Shown here piece by piece: positions 20,349 to 29,666 of a stretch of DNA of 64,000 bases (its first letter is position 1; every line of letters starts with the position of its first letter). Origin of the DNA: VAZQ01 sp963763365 (GTDB lineage Bacteria; Pseudomonadota; Alphaproteobacteria; Rhizobiales; Xanthobacteraceae); NCBI GenBank assembly GCA_963763365.1, contig CAVXOE010000014.1, forward strand, positions 248,001 through 312,000. Direction: 5' to 3'. The position numbers and the translations under genes are program-made. The notes below the pieces were generated by a model. That model saw nothing but the letters and a program-made list of their open reading frames with translations, searched no databases and was not told where the DNA came from.

Positions 20349-21353
20349 CTAGTGGTAGCCTTCGCCCGCGCGCACCTTGCCGCGGAACAGCCAGTACACG
20401 AAGACGGTGTAGCCGAGCACGATGGGCAGGAGCGCGACGGTGCCGATCAGCATGAACATCTGACTTGCCGGCGCGGCCGCGGTCTCCCACACGGTCAGCG
20501 TGGGCGGCACGAGATACGGATAGTTCGAGATCACCAACCCGAGATAGCCCAGCAGGAACAGCGCGATCGCCGCGAGAAATGGCGGCACCTCGCGCCCGGC
20601 ATCGAGCCAGCGCCAAAGTAGCAGCCCGGTCAGCGCCGCGAGCAACGGCACCGGCCACAGGAAGAGAATATTCGGCATCGAGAACCAGCGCTGGGCGATG
20701 CGGTCGAACGCGAGCGGTGTCCAGAGGCTGACCACGGCCATGAACGCCAGAACCGCCAGCAAGAGCACCTTTGCATGCAGGCGTGCACGCGCCGCCACGA
20801 CGCCGTCCGTCTTCATCGCGAGCCAGGTCGCACCAAGCAGCGCGTAGCCGGCGACGACTCCAAGGCCGCACAGGACCGCGAACGGCGTGGCGAAATCAAA
20901 CGGACCACCGGCAAACACACCGCTCTCCACGTGGATGCCGTGCACCAGTCCGCCGAGGATCACGCCCTGGCAGAACGCCGCCAGCGTCGATCCGGCGGCG
21001 AACGCGAAATTCCAATACTTCTTGCTGGTGACCGCGACCCAGCGGAACTCGAATGCCACCCCGCGGAAAACGAGCGCCAGCAGCATCACGATCACCGGCA
21101 GGTAGAACGCCGGCATGATCACCGCGTAGGCCTTGGGAAACGCGACCCAGAGGCCGCCGCCGCCCAGCACCAGCCAGGTCTCATTGCCGTCCCAGTACGG
21201 CGCGACCGAGTTCATCATCTGGTCGCGCTCGTTCTCGCTGCGCGCGAACGGGAACAGGATGCCGACGCCGAGGTCGAAGCCGTCGAGAATGACGTAAAGC
21301 GCAACCGCCGTGCCGATCAGCGCGGCCCAGATCACCGGGAGGTACCATTCCAT
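20349..21353 (-). CDS. cydB: cytochrome bd-type quinol oxidase subunit II
   Basis: CydB supports the haem-bearing CydA in a quinol oxidase that reduces O2 to water with high affinity. The 334-residue protein opens MEWYLPVIWAALIGTAVALYVILDGFDLGVGIL, with the conserved FDLG, then APYWDGNETWLVLGGGGLWVAFP. Eight or nine membrane segments follow and it ends YWLFRGKVRAGEGYH. The frame extends upstream into cydA, but the ATG at 21353 gives the normal family start. It follows cydA by 29 bases. No cydX-like small ORF was seen after it. Confidence 0.93.
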   Translation of the reverse strand: MEWYLPVIWAALIGTAVALYVILDGFDLGVGILFPFARSENERDQMMNSVAPYWDGNETWLVLGGGGLWVAFPKAYAVIMPAFYLPVIVMLLALVFRGVAFEFRWVAVTSKKYWNFAFAAGSTLAAFCQGVILGGLVHGIHVESGVFAGGPFDFATPFAVLCGLGVVAGYALLGATWLAMKTDGVVAARARLHAKVLLLAVLAFMAVVSLWTPLAFDRIAQRWFSMPNILFLWPVPLLAALTGLLLWRWLDAGREVPPFLAAIALFLLGYLGLVISNYPYLVPPTLTVWETAAAPASQMFMLIGTVALLPIVLGYTVFVYWLFRGKVRAGEGYH

Positions 21354-21382
21354 GTGCCTCTCCCTTGTGCCGTTTCCTGGCG

Positions 21383-22789
21383 TCAGCGTTGCGGCGAGAG
21401 CGCCTCGCGCCCGGCTTGCTGCGCGGCCGATAGCGGACTCCGCGGCTGACGCATGTCGGGCGGCTCGATCGCCGCGCCCTCGGGTCCTTTGTCGATCAGG
21501 CGGTTGATGTAGTAGATGCCCATCGTGAACACGACGCCGTAGACCAGAACGAACAGCGCCAGCGTCGTTGCGATACTCGCGCCCGGCACCGGCGAGATGG
21601 CGTCGACAGTGCGCAGGATGCCGTGCGCGATCCATGGCTGCCGTCCGGTCTCGGTGACGATCCAGCCCGACAGCACCGCGACGAAGCCAAGCCACCAGGC
21701 GTGCGCGACCGGCCAGAGATACCAGCGCGCGGTTTCGAGCTTGCCTCGCCACCACAGCCACGCGCCAACGAAGCCAATGCCGATCAGCAGAAAGCCGATG
21801 CCCACCATGATGCGGAAGGCGAAGAACACCGGCACGACCGGCGGCCGGTCAGCTGGCGGCACGCTTTTCAGGCCGGGATAGAGGCCGTCGAACGAGTGTG
21901 TGAGGATCAGTGATCCCGCATGCGGGATCGCGATCTGGAACAAGTTGCTCTCGGTCTTCTCGTCCGGCCAGCCGAACAGCACGAGGTCGCCCGGCTTGCT
22001 GCCGTCCCAATGACCCTCCATGGCGGCGATCTTGATCGGCTGATGCTCGAGCGTGTTGAGGCCGTGCTGGTCACCGATGAAAGCCTGGATCGGAGCGAGC
22101 AGCGCCAGCATGCCGATGCCCATGTGCAGCATGGTGCGCGCTTCGACGGCATGCTTGCCGGCCAGCAGGTAGCGCGCGCCGACCGCCAGCACGACCAGCG
22201 AGGTCGTGAGATACGCGGCGCTGAGCATGTGGGCGAAACGGTAGGGGAAGCTCGGATTGAAGATGATCGCCAGCCAGTCGACCGGGAACGCGATGCCGTC
22301 GCGCACTTCGTGCCCGGTCGGGGTCTGCATCCAGGAATTGGCCGAGAGGATCCAGAACGCCGAGATCGCGGTGCCGACGGCGACGATGATCGCGGAGAGC
22401 ACATGCAGCCACGGCGGCACGCGCTTCCAGCCGAACAGCATGACGCCGAGGAAGGATGCTTCGAGAAAAAAGGCGGTCAGCACCTCGTAGCCGATCAGCG
22501 GGCCGATGACGTTGCCGACAACGACCGAGAAACGGCTCCAGTTGGTGCCGAACTGGTAGCTCAGCACGATCCCCGACACGACGCCCATGCCGAAGGAGAC
22601 CGCGAAAATCTTGGTCCAGAACCGCGCCAGGCGATGCAGATGCTCGCGGCCGGTCACGAACCAGCGCACCAGTAATGTCGCGATGAACGCTGACAGCCCG
22701 ATGGTGAAGCTCGGGAAGATGATATGGAATGCGATCGTGAACGCGAACTGGAGCCGGGCGAGCAGGACGGGATCGAGGTCCATCGTCAT
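21383..22789 (-). CDS. cydA: cytochrome bd-type quinol oxidase subunit I (short-Q-loop, CioA-like)
   Basis: CydA carries haems b558, b595 and d and the quinol site. The 468-residue protein has the early LARLQFAFTIAFHIIFPSFTIG (haem-ligand His), the GYEVLTAFFLEASFLGVMLFGW helix, FPYRFAHMLSAAYLTTS (a second haem His) and GWIVTETGRQPW, the signature of this family. The Q-loop region is short (EHQPIKIAAMEGHWD), as in the cyanide-insensitive CioAB subgroup, so reduced cyanide sensitivity is likely. It begins with ATG ACG ATG at 22789-22781. It forms an operon with cydB. No FNR-like site was firmly recognised upstream. Confidence 0.93.
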   Translation of the reverse strand: MTMDLDPVLLARLQFAFTIAFHIIFPSFTIGLSAFIATLLVRWFVTGREHLHRLARFWTKIFAVSFGMGVVSGIVLSYQFGTNWSRFSVVVGNVIGPLIGYEVLTAFFLEASFLGVMLFGWKRVPPWLHVLSAIIVAVGTAISAFWILSANSWMQTPTGHEVRDGIAFPVDWLAIIFNPSFPYRFAHMLSAAYLTTSLVVLAVGARYLLAGKHAVEARTMLHMGIGMLALLAPIQAFIGDQHGLNTLEHQPIKIAAMEGHWDGSKPGDLVLFGWPDEKTESNLFQIAIPHAGSLILTHSFDGLYPGLKSVPPADRPPVVPVFFAFRIMVGIGFLLIGIGFVGAWLWWRGKLETARWYLWPVAHAWWLGFVAVLSGWIVTETGRQPWIAHGILRTVDAISPVPGASIATTLALFVLVYGVVFTMGIYYINRLIDKGPEGAAIEPPDMRQPRSPLSAAQQAGREALSPQR

Positions 22790-23079
22790 TCCTCACGAAC
22801 GCGAGGCGCATATTCGCACCGTGTTGGCGCGAATCCATGATCGCCCATAACGATCGAGCGCGCCAGCCCGGGCGATTGCCAGCGATCAAGCAGCGAATCC
22901 ATGGCGGTTGATGGCTCGCACGGCTACAATAGATTTGTGAATGCCGGCCTGCGACGTATCGGCCGGCGGGGTGACGGAGAAATGCTTTGCGCCACGATCG
23001 CGCGCAATGCACCTCTGCGGGGCCCTCGCAGCAATGGAGCCGGGATAATCGATTGCGATCCTTCTAGTGGGATGCCGCC

Positions 23080-23445
23080 ATGCCAAAGCTTTCCGGCTAC
23101 AGCTCGCTCGCCGCCCTCCCGGAGGAGCGCATCACCGACAAGATCACCCGGCGGCTGGTCGCCGGCAGCCACGGCATGGTGGTGTGGTGGAGCATCAAGG
23201 CCGGCGCGCATGCCGCCGCCCACAAGCATCCGCACGAGCAGATTTTCTGGATGCTCAAGGGCCGCATGGAATTCCGCCTCGGCAACGAGCGGCGGGTCTG
23301 CGGGCCGGGCGACATCGCGGTGATCCCGAGTGGCGTCGAGCACGAGGCTTGGTGGCCGGAGGATACCGAAGTGGTCGACGTATTTTCTCCACCGCGCGAG
23401 GATTTTCTCGCCGGCGGCCTGCCGCCTTACATGCGCGAGCGGTAA
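23080..23445 (+). CDS. cupin-domain protein
   Basis: A 121-residue single cupin. The first motif is AAAHKHPHEQIFWMLKGRMEFRLG and the second GDIAVIPSGVEHEAW, giving the usual three His and one Glu metal ligands. Small cupins of this form include dioxygenases, isomerases and sensors, and nothing more specific is visible. Its stop codon is immediately followed by the ATG of the EamA gene, so the two are probably translated together. Confidence 0.8.
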   Translation: MPKLSGYSSLAALPEERITDKITRRLVAGSHGMVVWWSIKAGAHAAAHKHPHEQIFWMLKGRMEFRLGNERRVCGPGDIAVIPSGVEHEAWWPEDTEVVDVFSPPREDFLAGGLPPYMRER

Positions 23446-23880
23446 ATGCGCACGGCTGTCTTCTCGTCCTGGCAATTCTGGGCGGTGCTGTCGGCGATCT
23501 TCGCTGCACTGACCGCGATCTTCGCCAAGGTCGGCGTCGAGAACGTCAATTCCGACCTCGCCACGCTCATTCGCACCGTCGTGGTCCTGCTGTCGCTCGC
23601 GCTGATCGTCTATGCGACGGACCAGTTTCAGAGTCCGTCCGCGATTTCCGGCCGCACCTATCTCTTTCTCGCGTTGTCCGGACTTGGCACCGGTGCGTCG
23701 TGGCTCTGCTATTTCCGCGCGCTCAAGCTCGGCAATGCCGGGCAGGTGGCGCCTGTCGACAAGATGAGTGTGGTGCTGGTCGCGATCTTCGGCGTGCTGT
23801 TTCTCGGCGAGAAGCTCTCGCTGCTGAACTGGGCCGGCGTGTCCCTGATCGCGCTCGGCGCGGTGCTTGTCGCGCTGTAG
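23446..23880 (+). CDS. EamA-family transporter, single-domain
   Basis: A 144-residue protein with about five hydrophobic segments. It contains FWAVLSAIFAALTAIFAKVGV at the start and the EamA signature KLGNAGQVAPVDKMSVVLVAIFGVLFLGEKLS near the end. It is half the length of the ten-helix drug/metabolite transporters, like the EamA proteins that form dimers. The start ATG abuts the cupin stop without a gap. The exported compound is unknown. Confidence 0.85.
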   Translation: MRTAVFSSWQFWAVLSAIFAALTAIFAKVGVENVNSDLATLIRTVVVLLSLALIVYATDQFQSPSAISGRTYLFLALSGLGTGASWLCYFRALKLGNAGQVAPVDKMSVVLVAIFGVLFLGEKLSLLNWAGVSLIALGAVLVAL

Positions 23881-23887
23881 CGGCGGA

Positions 23888-24313
23888 TCAGTCGACCACC
23901 GCCACCGCGTTGATCTCGACCAGGCAACGCGGATCGGTCGCCAGCCGCACCACTTGCACGGTCGTGGTTGCGGGCTTGGTGTCGCCGAAGTATTCGCCCC
24001 ACACCCGGTTGAGCGCGTCCTGATCGGTGAGGTCGGTGACGAAACGGTCGGCGGTCACTACGTCGGCGAAGCTGGCGCCCACCGCTTCGAGGCCGCGCTT
24101 CAGGTTCTCCAGCGCGGCGCGCGCCTGTCCCGCCATGTCGCGCGGCATCGCGTCGAATTCCTCCGGCCGATGCGGATGATGGTGATAAACGGGCGCCGCT
24201 GTGACGCCGGCGAGATAGACCGTCGTGCCGCCCCTGACTTTGATGGCCGGCGCATACGGCATCCACATCTCGGGTGCGTTCGGCCAATGCACGTGTTCGA
24301 TCGACTTGGCCAT
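23888..24313 (-). CDS. RidA/YjgF family protein
   Basis: A 141-residue RidA-like protein. Features are VYLAGVTAAP, the helix AALENLKRGLEAVGASFADVVTADRFVTDL and the C-terminal PRCLVEINAVAVVD with the conserved Arg and Glu. True RidA deaminates reactive enamines and imines; this one belongs to the wider family, so activity cannot be assumed. Its end is convergent with the EamA gene 7 bases away. The HHHPHRPEEFDAMP insertion after the second strand is unusual for classical RidA. Confidence 0.82.
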   Translation of the reverse strand: MAKSIEHVHWPNAPEMWMPYAPAIKVRGGTTVYLAGVTAAPVYHHHPHRPEEFDAMPRDMAGQARAALENLKRGLEAVGASFADVVTADRFVTDLTDQDALNRVWGEYFGDTKPATTTVQVVRLATDPRCLVEINAVAVVD

Positions 24314-24621
24314 CGCTCGCCTCCATCACCGTTGCATCCGCGCCACACTCAAGAAGGAAGCGGCAATCGTCAACGGTTCTTCACATTCAAGGCAGGAGAA
24401 ATCACAAAGCTTGCACAAATCGAACCATTTCCGGTGGCGTGATGCCGCCACTGGGGAAAAGGGGCTCTGCCATCATGCTGAGTATCGTCGATGGGACGTT
24501 CGCTGCGCTGACCGTGCTGCCGTTCGCGCTGGTGTTTTTCCTGGCCTATGGCAACCGCGCGACGCAAGACTCACGCGTCCGAGCTTGGTCCGCACGACGC
24601 GGCGGCGCCGTCGAGCGCCGG
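24314..24621. other. gap without a supported gene
   Basis: This stretch lies between the divergent ridA-like start and the udg stop. A forward frame from the ATG at 24475 gives a hydrophobic start (MLSIVDGTFAALTVLPFALV) but then runs antisense through udg without a family-like continuation. I see no convincing gene, RNA or terminator. Confidence 0.4.
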
Positions 24622-25455
24622 TTACGAACTGAGCGCCTTCTTGATCGCGAGAAAATCGCGCCAGGCGAAGCGCTTCTGCAACGGGCTGCGCAGCAGGAAC
24701 GCCGGGTGGTAGGTCGGCAGCGCGCGAATCTCGCGCGTCCCGGTTTGGAATTTGAACCATCGTCCGCGCGTCTTGGTGATCCCGTCCTTGGTCCCGAGCA
24801 GGGTCTGCGTCGACGGATTGCCCATGCATACCAGCACGTCAGGATTGGCGAGCTCGATCTGCCGCAAGACGAACGGCAGGCAGATCGCGGTCTCCTGCGG
24901 AGTCGGCGTGCGGTTGCCGGGCGGCCGCCAGGGCACGACATTGGCGATGTAGACCTGGGTGCGGTCGAGCCCGATCGCTGCCAGCATGCGGTCGAGCAGT
25001 TTTCCGGAGCGGCCGACGAACGGCAGCCCTTCGATGTCCTCGTCGCGCCCCGGCGCCTCGCCGACAAACATCACGCGCGCTTCGGGGTTGCCGTCGGCGA
25101 AGACCAGCCGCGACGCGGTTGCCCGCAAGGCACAGCCTTCGAAGCGATCGAGAATGTCGCGCAAGGTCTGAAGATCGGGCGCGCTGCGCGCCGCTTCGCG
25201 GGCCGCCATGATGGCGGCATCGGGCGATGGCGGCGCCACTGCGGGGCGTGCCGCCGGCATCGTGGGCGCTACAGTCGGCCTCGCGACCGGTGAGGGGGCG
25301 GGCGACGCCGGCGGAGTTGCGCTTGCGTTCGCGTTGACAGGGGCCGCCGGCTCGGCGAACCGGTCGGCCGGCGCTTCGTCGAGCAGAGCGTCGACCCCCG
25401 CCTCCCGGTAGAAGGTGAGGAGTTCGCGCGCCGCCAAGTTCCAGTCGGATGTCAT
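24622..25455 (-). CDS. uracil-DNA glycosylase, family 4-like
   Basis: Removes uracil from DNA as the first step of base-excision repair. The 277-residue protein has a Pro-Ala-rich linker at about residues 35-75. The conserved motifs are FVGEAPGRDEDIEGLPFVGRSG, IANVVPWRPPGNRTPTPQE and the C-terminal TYHPAFLLRSPLQK. Classical family 4 enzymes hold a [4Fe-4S] cluster with four cysteines. Here only the first (FEGCALRATA) and the last (TAICLPF) positions are Cys; the CxxC partner is Arg and the usual KCRP is PWRP. From memory this pattern is shared by other rhizobial homologues, so it is probably a subgroup lacking or altering the cluster. Confidence 0.87.
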   Translation of the reverse strand: MTSDWNLAARELLTFYREAGVDALLDEAPADRFAEPAAPVNANASATPPASPAPSPVARPTVAPTMPAARPAVAPPSPDAAIMAAREAARSAPDLQTLRDILDRFEGCALRATASRLVFADGNPEARVMFVGEAPGRDEDIEGLPFVGRSGKLLDRMLAAIGLDRTQVYIANVVPWRPPGNRTPTPQETAICLPFVLRQIELANPDVLVCMGNPSTQTLLGTKDGITKTRGRWFKFQTGTREIRALPTYHPAFLLRSPLQKRFAWRDFLAIKKALSS

Positions 25456-25512
25456 GACTGGCGAAGTCTATACCGGCGCGCGCTCCATATTCAGATCAAA
25501 TCACCGTTCAAG

Positions 25513-28500
25513 TCACCGTCTTCGCGCCGGTCCGCTAGGCCTTGGCGCCGGGCGCGAATGGGCGGCCGCAGGCCGGAACGAAGCGGCCGGCCGAGACACC
25601 GCCGCCGGCCGAGACGCGTGAACCGGCGCCGACCGGGTCACTGGAGCCGACCGGGTGACCGGGGGCGACGATTGCCGGGGCGTGTGGACCGGCGTCGAGG
25701 GCGCCGGCCTTGATGCCACAGCGGGCGTCGGCGGCTTCGACACCGTAGCGGGCGTTGGTGCCGACCTGGTCGTCACGGGCGCCGGTGTCGGCGGCTTTGC
25801 CGCCACCGGCGGAGGCACCGGGGGCTTCGCGATCGTCGGCGGCGTGGTAACGGCCGGCGTCGGGTGGGTCATCGTGGTCGCCGGCACGGGGGGTGTCGGT
25901 GGTCGTGGTGGGGTTAACGCGGGCACCACCGGAGTCACCGTCGTTGTCGTTGGCGGCCGTGAGATGGTGGTCGGAGTCGTCGGCGGCGTTAGCGGCTTGA
26001 TGGTCGTTGGTGTCGTTGTCGTCACCGCCGGTGGACGCGGTACGTAAATCGGCGGCGTCGGCAGATGCACGGCCGGACCAGGGGTGCGGGTTGTCGTGTT
26101 CGGCGGCGTCATCAGCGTCGTCGGTGGCACGGGCGGAGTCGCAGGCCGCGTGCCCGTTCACCGGTGGGTGCGTGCCCGTTGCGTTCGACGGAGGCACCGG
26201 CGGCTTCGGATAGCCGGGCGAGGGCAAATTCACTTTCGTGACCGGCGGCGTCGGCGGTTGCGGATGCGTATTGCACGAGCTGCCGCTTCCGTGACTCGGG
26301 CGGCACGGCGTTGGCGCCGATGGCGGCTGTTTCCAGACGATCGGCGGCAGTGGCGGCTTTCCGCAGTCCGACGGATGCCGGCATCCCGACGGCGGGGTCA
26401 CCACGGACGGCGAGCAGAAACGACCGACGCGATAGGTGCCGTGCGGGCAGTGGATCGGCGGATAGACCAGCGGCGGCACCAGGAAGGGCGGCAGCACGTA
26501 GATCGACGGTGGCGGCGACGATCGGCGGTTGCGAGATGTGGATCGGCGGCGGGTCGTAACTCGGCGGCGGCAGCGGATGGGACGGCGGCGCCGGCGTTGG
26601 AAGGCTGACCAGCGTGACCGGAGGCGGCGGAGCCGGCGGCGCGATGTTGACTGGAATACAGACGCTGTCGTTCGACGGGTCGGCATCCGGCGGATCGCCG
26701 GCGGCGGGCTCGATGCGCACACAGTTCGGACTGCCGGGCGGCAGTCCCGGCGGCAATTGCAGCGTCACCGTCAGTTGCAGGAAGTCGTTCGGCTTGAGGT
26801 TGACGGGAGGATATTCGCAGGCGACTTCGGCGCCGTTCGGTGCACAGGTCCACGGCGCCGATGCATTCACCGCGGTGGCGCCGGGCGGCATCGTGTCGAT
26901 CAGGCGCGGCGATCCGGTGTAGTCGCCGGGGCCGCGGTTGATCATCCACATGTCGAACGTGCAAACGCCGCCGGGATCGCAGTTGGTCTGGGTCTGCGCC
27001 TTCACGACCACGATGTCGGGCGGTAGCGTCGGCGTGTCCGGCGGCGAATCGGCCGGCGTGTAGGTCGGCGTGTCGGGCGGGTCCGACGGCGGCGGCGCCG
27101 TCGTGATCGGGATGCAGAAGCTGTTGTTGGAGGGGTCGGGATCGGCGTCGGCGTCCGGCGGATCGTCGGATGGGGGATCGATGCGCGCGCAGTTTTGCAG
27201 GCCGACAGTGACGTCCGGCGGGATCTGCACGGTCAGCGACAGCGTCAGCGTTGCGTTGGGGTCGAGGCTGACAGGGGAAAACTGGCAGTTCACCTCGGTG
27301 CCGTTCTGTTCGCACGCCCAAGGCGGGGAAGCCGCCACGGCCGTCAGACCTTCGGGCAGAACGTCGGTGATACGCGGTATTCCGTTCCACGTGCCGGGCC
27401 CGCGGTTGGTCAGCCACAGGTCAAAGATGCAGGTACCGCCAAGGACGCAATAGGCCTGCGATTGCCCCTTCTCGATCACCAGGTCGGGACCGTTCGACGA
27501 CGCGGGTGTGACGGGGGCCGGTTCGGACGCGGGTGTGGACGGTGCTGGCGCAGGCGCGACGGCAGCAGCGGTCGGCGCGCATATCTCATAGATCACGATG
27601 TCGCCGATGCGGGTGGCGTCGTTGCGCACCAAGCTTTCCATGATGATCTGGTCGTCGACGCCGAGGTTGATGTCGGTGTCGATCATCCATGACTGCATCG
27701 GTCCCTTCGGCGGATAGGGTGGCCCGTCGGCCGGATAGGCGCGCACCGCGCCGGCCGGCAGGACCTCGTCGAACGCGCGGTCCGGCGTGCCCTGGATGCC
27801 ATGCACGTGCGAGCCGTCCTCGAGCCGGCCGCTCGCCGGATTGAAGCAGGGGCCGAGCGGCGAACACAGCACATCGCCGGAAATCCACACCGTCTGGTCC
27901 GGCTTGCCCTGATCGATGGTCCGGAAATCGTGCGTATAGCCGTATCCGAACGCGCCACCGCCGGCGCAGTTGGCGCGCAGGTACGGCTGGCCTTCGTTGC
28001 TGCGATCGTAGAAGCCGACGTCGTAACGCCCGGCCGGCTGCCATGATGCATTGGCACGGTTGATCTCGTAGCGCAGCGAGCGCGCTTCGTGCGGGGTGGC
28101 GAACGCGTTCTCGGCGGCGAGCCCGAGATTGCGCAGGCCGCCGCGCTCCGACACCAGCATGACGTTGCGATCGCCGCATTCCGGGAAGGCAATGTCGCTC
28201 ACCGGCTGGCTGTAGCCGGCGCGGGCAATGTCCTCGGGCTTGGTGAAGAAGTCGGGCATGCAGGAATTCGCGCCGGACATCGGCCGTGTTGAACGAGCCG
28301 TCTGCCGCGATACCGATGGACCAGACCGAGTTGCGCTTCTCGTCGTAGCGGCAGGCTCGCCCAATCCGTGTTGCCGAAGGCCGGGCTGCTCCAGACCGAA
28401 TAGTAGAGGCGCACGTCGCCTTTGCGGGCATCCTTCCTGACGCCGAGCCCCCAGACGCGCCGTCCCGACGCCGCCAAATTCCAGCATTCCGGCGACTGCT

Positions 28501-29251
28501 CGAAATTCCCGCTCGGGCAATTGCTCAGCAACGCGCCGGAGTTGAGATTGAATGGGATCGGCGCAAGGCCTCGCGATATGCCGGACGTGACGTCGAAGAA
28601 GTTGGGCCGTCCCTGCGCGCCGTGGTCGTAGAAACCGAGGTCGGCGCCGTCCGACGCGCGAATGCGATGGATCATGCCGGTTTCGAGATCGGACACGAAG
28701 ATCTGCTTGTTGGTCCGGTCGAACGCCATGTTGCCGAGCGCTGCGCCGGTGTTCTGCCGGTTGTTCAGCGTGACCTGCGCGAACGCCTGCGGGCGGTAGT
28801 TATTGGCGGCATCGAGCCGGTAGATCGTGCCTGGGCCCCCGCCGTTGCCCCACATACCGTCCATCCATTGCCGCGTGCCGGGCGCAAGGTGCAGTCCAAA
28901 CGCAGAGGTGGCGCTGAGATAGACGTTCGGCGGGGTTGCGTCGTCGAGCACGACGCCGAACACCTGGCCGACTTCAGTGGCGGTGACCGGATTGCGCTGC
29001 GGCTCGTTGATCCATTGCGTGCCGGTCGGCGGCCGCCCCGGGCCGCGCACGTCGATGATGCTGCCGACCGTGCCGTTCACGTCGATCTGGACCTGCGGCT
29101 GCCCGGAGGCGCCCGGCGTCGACGTCGTGCCCGAGAAGCGCGTTACGTAGGCTTCGCCCGGCTGAAGCGCGCTGTTGTTTTGCGCGAGCAACGGACCGGC
29201 CGATAGCCAAGTCAGAACGGCCGTCGCGAGCGCGATAAAGCCATGCGCCAC
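25513..29251 (-). CDS. large secreted propeller / DUF11 / Pro-Thr-rich surface protein, multiply frameshifted
   Basis: One long reverse-strand gene is spread over several frames. The N-terminus has a signal peptide (VAHGFIALATAVLTWLSAGPLLAQ; GTG at 29251). A propeller-like region follows with GTIYRLDAANNYRPQAF and NMAFDRTNKQIFVSDLETGMIHRI. Frame changes at about 28360 and 28285 lead into SCMPDFFTKPEDIARAG. Two DUF11-type domains follow (DLWLTNRGPGTWNGIPRITD and DMWMINRGPGDYTGSPRLID, each with paired Cys). Changes near 26510 and 26150 lead into a Cys/Pro segment (PPIHCPHGTYRVGRFCSP) and a Pro/Thr-rich tail ending SGPARRR. All four changes are +1. An ATG at 29360 with a good GGAGG site is in another frame and could be the real start if a fifth indel is present. 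Exported, probably cell-surface; function unknown. Confidence 0.7.
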
Positions 29252-29627
29252 GCGGTTCGATCTGCGCGCGAGGCTGCCTGATGTCGGGGGCTTGCGTGAT
29301 GTTGTCGGAGGGGAAATGAAGTGACGAAAAATGCGCGACGAGCGCGGACAACCGACACATGAGTTGAGTCCTCCAACCCCCCGGTCCGGAGGTAATTTAC
29401 GCGAATTTTTCTTCGTTGGCTCGCAAATTGTATTCGCTATCAGCAAAATTTATCGTGCCTGAGGTCGGACCCTCAGCTGCGTGGAGAAAATCTCGGGTCT
29501 TGCCGTCGGCTTGCGGATCATTTCCGGTTCGGCCAAGCGGAATAGGACAGACGCCGCAATGCCTTGGCTGGCAAGTATCGAACCATGCTAAATCGTTGCT
29601 CGATCGTCCCGCCGGGCCCGTGGGAAT

Positions 29628-29650
29628 AACGCCGACTTGCCGTCGGCGTT
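29628..29650 (+). promoter_or_regulatory. hairpin in the ETF-QO gene leader
   Basis: A perfect 9-bp stem, AACGCCGAC (29628-29636) and GTCGGCGTT (29642-29650), with a 5-base loop, ends about 9 bases before the GGAGG ribosome site. It could be a terminator-like or mRNA-stability element. The rest of 29252-29627, between the divergent genes, holds promoters presumably but none that I can assign. Confidence 0.4.
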
Positions 29651-29666
29651 CGGATTTGGAGGAGCT

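Noticed and set aside
24475..24640. Small forward ORF with a hydrophobic start (MLSIVDGTFAALTVLP)
   Set aside because: It has a weak ribosome site and then runs antisense through udg with biased composition. Trial frame shifts gave no convincing end.
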